From Methylococcaceae bacterium (GTDB taxonomy: Bacteria; Pseudomonadota; Gammaproteobacteria; Methylococcales; Methylomonadaceae): a DNA stretch of 5,904 nt. Positions within the stretch are counted from its first letter, which is position 1; each line of letters opens with the position of its first letter. Location of the stretch: contig CANNNN010000169.1 of NCBI GenBank assembly GCA_947506075.1, positions 1-5,904 of the forward strand, read 5' to 3'. A program made the translations under genes and the position numbers. The notes beneath the pieces were generated by a model. It saw nothing but the letters and a program-made list of their open reading frames with translations. It made no database searches and was not told the DNA's origin. This document shows, in pieces, positions 5,855 through 5,904 of this stretch.

Positions 5855-5904
5855 ATGATTTTTGACTTCACTACTCCAGCACCTAAACCTCATGATCTTG
5901 AAAG
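5855..5904 (+). CDS. Start of an unidentified plus-strand gene (partial, runs off right edge)
   Basis: An ATG at 5855-5857 opens a frame of 16 complete codons to the window edge, reading MIFDFTTPAPKPHDLE, after an AT-rich stretch (5808-5850) that could hold a promoter. No clear Shine-Dalgarno precedes it. It begins 43 bases after the stop of the IS66 remnant on the same strand. Too little is visible to name it; the style loosely recalls N-termini of some IS66-type transposases, which would make it a second element, but that is a guess. The reading frame itself may be spurious. Confidence 0.35.
   Translation, partial: MIFDFTTPAPKPHDLE

Noticed and set aside
1..5904. CRISPR array, tRNA or rRNA gene
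   Set aside because: No regularly spaced repeats and no cloverleaf or rRNA-like segments were seen on either strand by eye.

Overview
The window reads as a piece of gammaproteobacterial chromosome of moderate GC. The evidence is a bacterial-type glutaminyl-tRNA synthetase (typical of gamma/beta-proteobacteria) next to an RlmJ methyltransferase that has exactly the E. coli length and most of its motifs. I cannot fix the genus from sequence alone; a methanotroph-like gammaproteobacterium is only an impression.

Layout. From about 5281 down to 1, five genes lie on the minus strand, separated by gaps of 63 to 119 bases. In transcription order they are: a QEGLA-motif (DUF1704) putative metallopeptidase (5281-3980), a small secreted His/Gly-rich protein of unknown function (3901-3479), an RMD1/YagE (DUF155) membrane-anchored protein (3359-2565), the 23S rRNA m6A2030 methyltransferase rlmJ (2461-1619), and glnS (1555-1), which runs off the left edge with roughly 35-40 C-terminal residues missing. 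The gaps are too wide for tight translational coupling. Several hold GC-rich palindromes or candidate -10 boxes, so the genes may be partly independent. glnS and rlmJ both serve translation (tRNA charging and ribosome modification); no shared pathway can be read from the other three.

The right end (about 5282-5904) is different. It is non-coding on the minus strand and contains a decayed C-terminal piece of an IS66-family transposase on the plus strand (about 5596-5812), broken by a frameshift and cut off after its conserved NNxAExDLR block. Just beyond it a plus-strand reading frame starts at 5855 and leaves the window. This end is therefore a mobile-element scar next to a conserved housekeeping block.

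The items most worth a second look are the QEGLA protein, which carries an HExxxH motif like that of the eukaryotic tubulin-tail carboxypeptidases, and the uncharacterised secreted protein directly downstream of it. I see no convincing new multi-gene system, CRISPR array, tRNA or rRNA.
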